Below, in pieces: positions 4,586-5,229 of a stretch of DNA of 5,229 nt. Numbering within the stretch: the first letter of the stretch is position 1; each line of letters begins with the position of its first letter. This DNA comes from Prochlorococcus sp. AG-315-D17 (GTDB lineage: Bacteria > Cyanobacteriota > Cyanobacteriia > PCC-6307 > Cyanobiaceae). The DNA is taken from positions 1 through 5,229 of the forward strand of contig QBWD01000038.1 in assembly GCA_003283685.1 (NCBI GenBank). The letters are read 5' to 3'. A program made the translations under genes and the position numbers. The notes beneath the pieces were generated by a model, which worked only from the letters and a program-made list of their open reading frames with translations, was not told where the DNA came from and made no database searches.

Positions 4586-4941
4586 TTGACACTAACAGTT
4601 TAGAAGTAAAATTGAAACTTTGTCAAAGTTTTATAGTTAAGGAAGTTATCGCATTAGATCCACTAGCAAGGAGACAATGGCTTTTTACTTATAAAGGGAT
4701 TATTCAATATGCTGATTCTCATGGAAGCGAACTTACTCAAGAACAGATTGTAGGAGCAGATATTTATAGAGATCTTATTAAGCAAGTAGAAGAATTAATT
4801 AAAGAAGAAGATTATGAAGGGCAAAACTATAACGCATATAAAAGCCGTGATCCTAGTTACGAAAGTATTTTCAAAAAACGTTTAAAACAAATACGAGAAG
4901 ATTTTCCTATACCTGATCAATTTAAAGAACCTATCCTTTAA
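4582..4941 (+). CDS. Conserved-looking soluble protein, unidentified (119 residues)
   Basis: A soluble, helix-rich, charged protein with no membrane segment or signal peptide. It begins at GTG (residues IDTNSLEVKLKLCQSFIVKE). An in-frame stop at 4567 and the absence of any internal Met leave GTG as the only ordinary start, and the GTGA overlap with a preceding 21-codon ORF supports it. The middle (LARRQWLFTYKGIIQYADSH) is hydrophobic and helical. A coiled-coil-prone acidic segment follows (LIKQVEELIKEEDYEGQNYN). The end is basic and then proline-rich (FKKRLKQIREDFPIPDQFKE). I do not recognise a family. Codon use and length suggest a real gene, probably in the same transcript as the MGEAKRRK gene. 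The stop overlaps an HTH remnant on the other strand. Confidence 0.7.
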   Translation: MIDTNSLEVKLKLCQSFIVKEVIALDPLARRQWLFTYKGIIQYADSHGSELTQEQIVGADIYRDLIKQVEELIKEEDYEGQNYNAYKSRDPSYESIFKKRLKQIREDFPIPDQFKEPIL

Positions 4942-5055
4942 GAACTCCACCTCCTTACAGTTGAAGGACTAACGTTATAAATATCTCCTTTTGTCAGAAG
5001 AGCCTGATTAGATGGTCTTTTACATAGAAACTTAAATAGAAATATGTAATGGTTA
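4938..5055 (-). pseudogene. Helix-turn-helix remnant (repeat copy 5)
   Basis: Minus-strand frame ending at 4938-4940 with ...RPSNQALLTKGDIYNVSPST, then VRRWSS and stop. The IYNVSP-S/T-T-x-RRW block matches the VYNVSPTTFKRW tail of copy 4 and the IYGVSPTSF of copy 3. Upstream the frame stays open for some 40 codons but has no ATG and an odd Tyr/Phe-rich sequence, so the N-terminal half appears lost or degraded. Its stop overlaps the stop of the convergent 119-residue gene. Non-functional, as far as can be seen. Confidence 0.45.
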
Positions 5056-5075
5056 TTTCTAACTGAAATAAATTA

Positions 5076-5229
5076 ATGTCATTCGGAGCTGAGACGCCCT
5101 TCATTCTTCTTGCTCGCATTTAAGTTAAGCCAGGAAAAATTGACGAATATTTAAAACTTGCCTTTACAACAGATGCGGCGGTAGAAGCATCAGAATCAGG
5201 AATGGTGCACCATACTTTTGATCAAGATC
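5076..5229 (+). pseudogene. ABM-like (antibiotic biosynthesis monooxygenase) gene with in-frame stop, 3' end outside window
   Basis: From ATG 5076 the frame reads MSFGAETPFILLARI, then TAA at 5121-5123 (codon 16), then continues VKPGKIDEYLKLA, FTTDAAVEASESGMVHHTFD and QD to the window edge. The ILLARI-x-VKPGK-x-xEYL and E-x-GM-x-HHTFDQD pattern is that of the dimeric alpha/beta-barrel ABM-like family, small enzymes or binding proteins of the putative quinol-monooxygenase type. The codon at 5121 would normally encode a residue such as His or Lys, so a nonsense change has probably inactivated the gene. The alternative is a late re-start, but no ATG exists between the stop and the GM at about codon 42. 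A sequencing error cannot be excluded. Confidence 0.6.

Overview
The window is AT-rich and tightly packed with small genes. It looks like a chromosomal stretch of a marine picocyanobacterium, most likely a low-GC Prochlorococcus. The evidence is a tandem pair of DUF2811 proteins (a cyanobacterial family), a small protein opening with the MGEAKRRK signature, many short single-helix membrane proteins, few clear Shine-Dalgarno sites, and DnaA-box-like words of the form TTTTCCACA. This assignment rests on protein recognition by eye, not on a search.

Layout. Bases 1-648 hold no convincing gene, but contain three exact TTTTCCACA words, a fourth near match and inverted repeats. Two overlapping DUF2811 genes follow (649-1136). 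A 49-residue helix-turn-helix (HTH) ORF lies at 1277-1426, with a hairpin at its end. The largest gene (1556-2467) joins a type IV pilin N-terminus to a C-type lectin-like domain. After it come a 3' fragment of tRNA-Pro(UGG) with a 4-base deletion (2554-2596) and a strong intrinsic terminator (2604-2633). Bases 2736-3152 carry two small membrane-protein genes on the minus strand. Bases 3168-3571, also on the minus strand, are a patch of decayed genes: two HTH copies on either side of a lipoprotein signal sequence. Bases 3712-4150 are a plus-strand run of three tiny membrane-protein genes, each overlapping the next by four bases. They are followed by the MGEAKRRK gene (4301-4516), a 21-codon ORF overlapping an unidentified 119-residue gene (4582-4941), another HTH remnant on the minus strand (4938-5055), and an antibiotic-biosynthesis-monooxygenase (ABM)-like reading frame with an in-frame stop that runs off the end of the window.

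The common theme is genome flux. One small HTH-encoding sequence occurs four times in 3.7 kb, on both strands and in different states of decay. A tRNA 3' remnant marks a possible integration scar, and several genes carry single-base lesions. The best functional candidate is the pilin-lectin protein, probably a surface or minor pilin carrying a binding domain. The other intact genes are mostly uncharacterised small membrane proteins, and I assign them no specific role.
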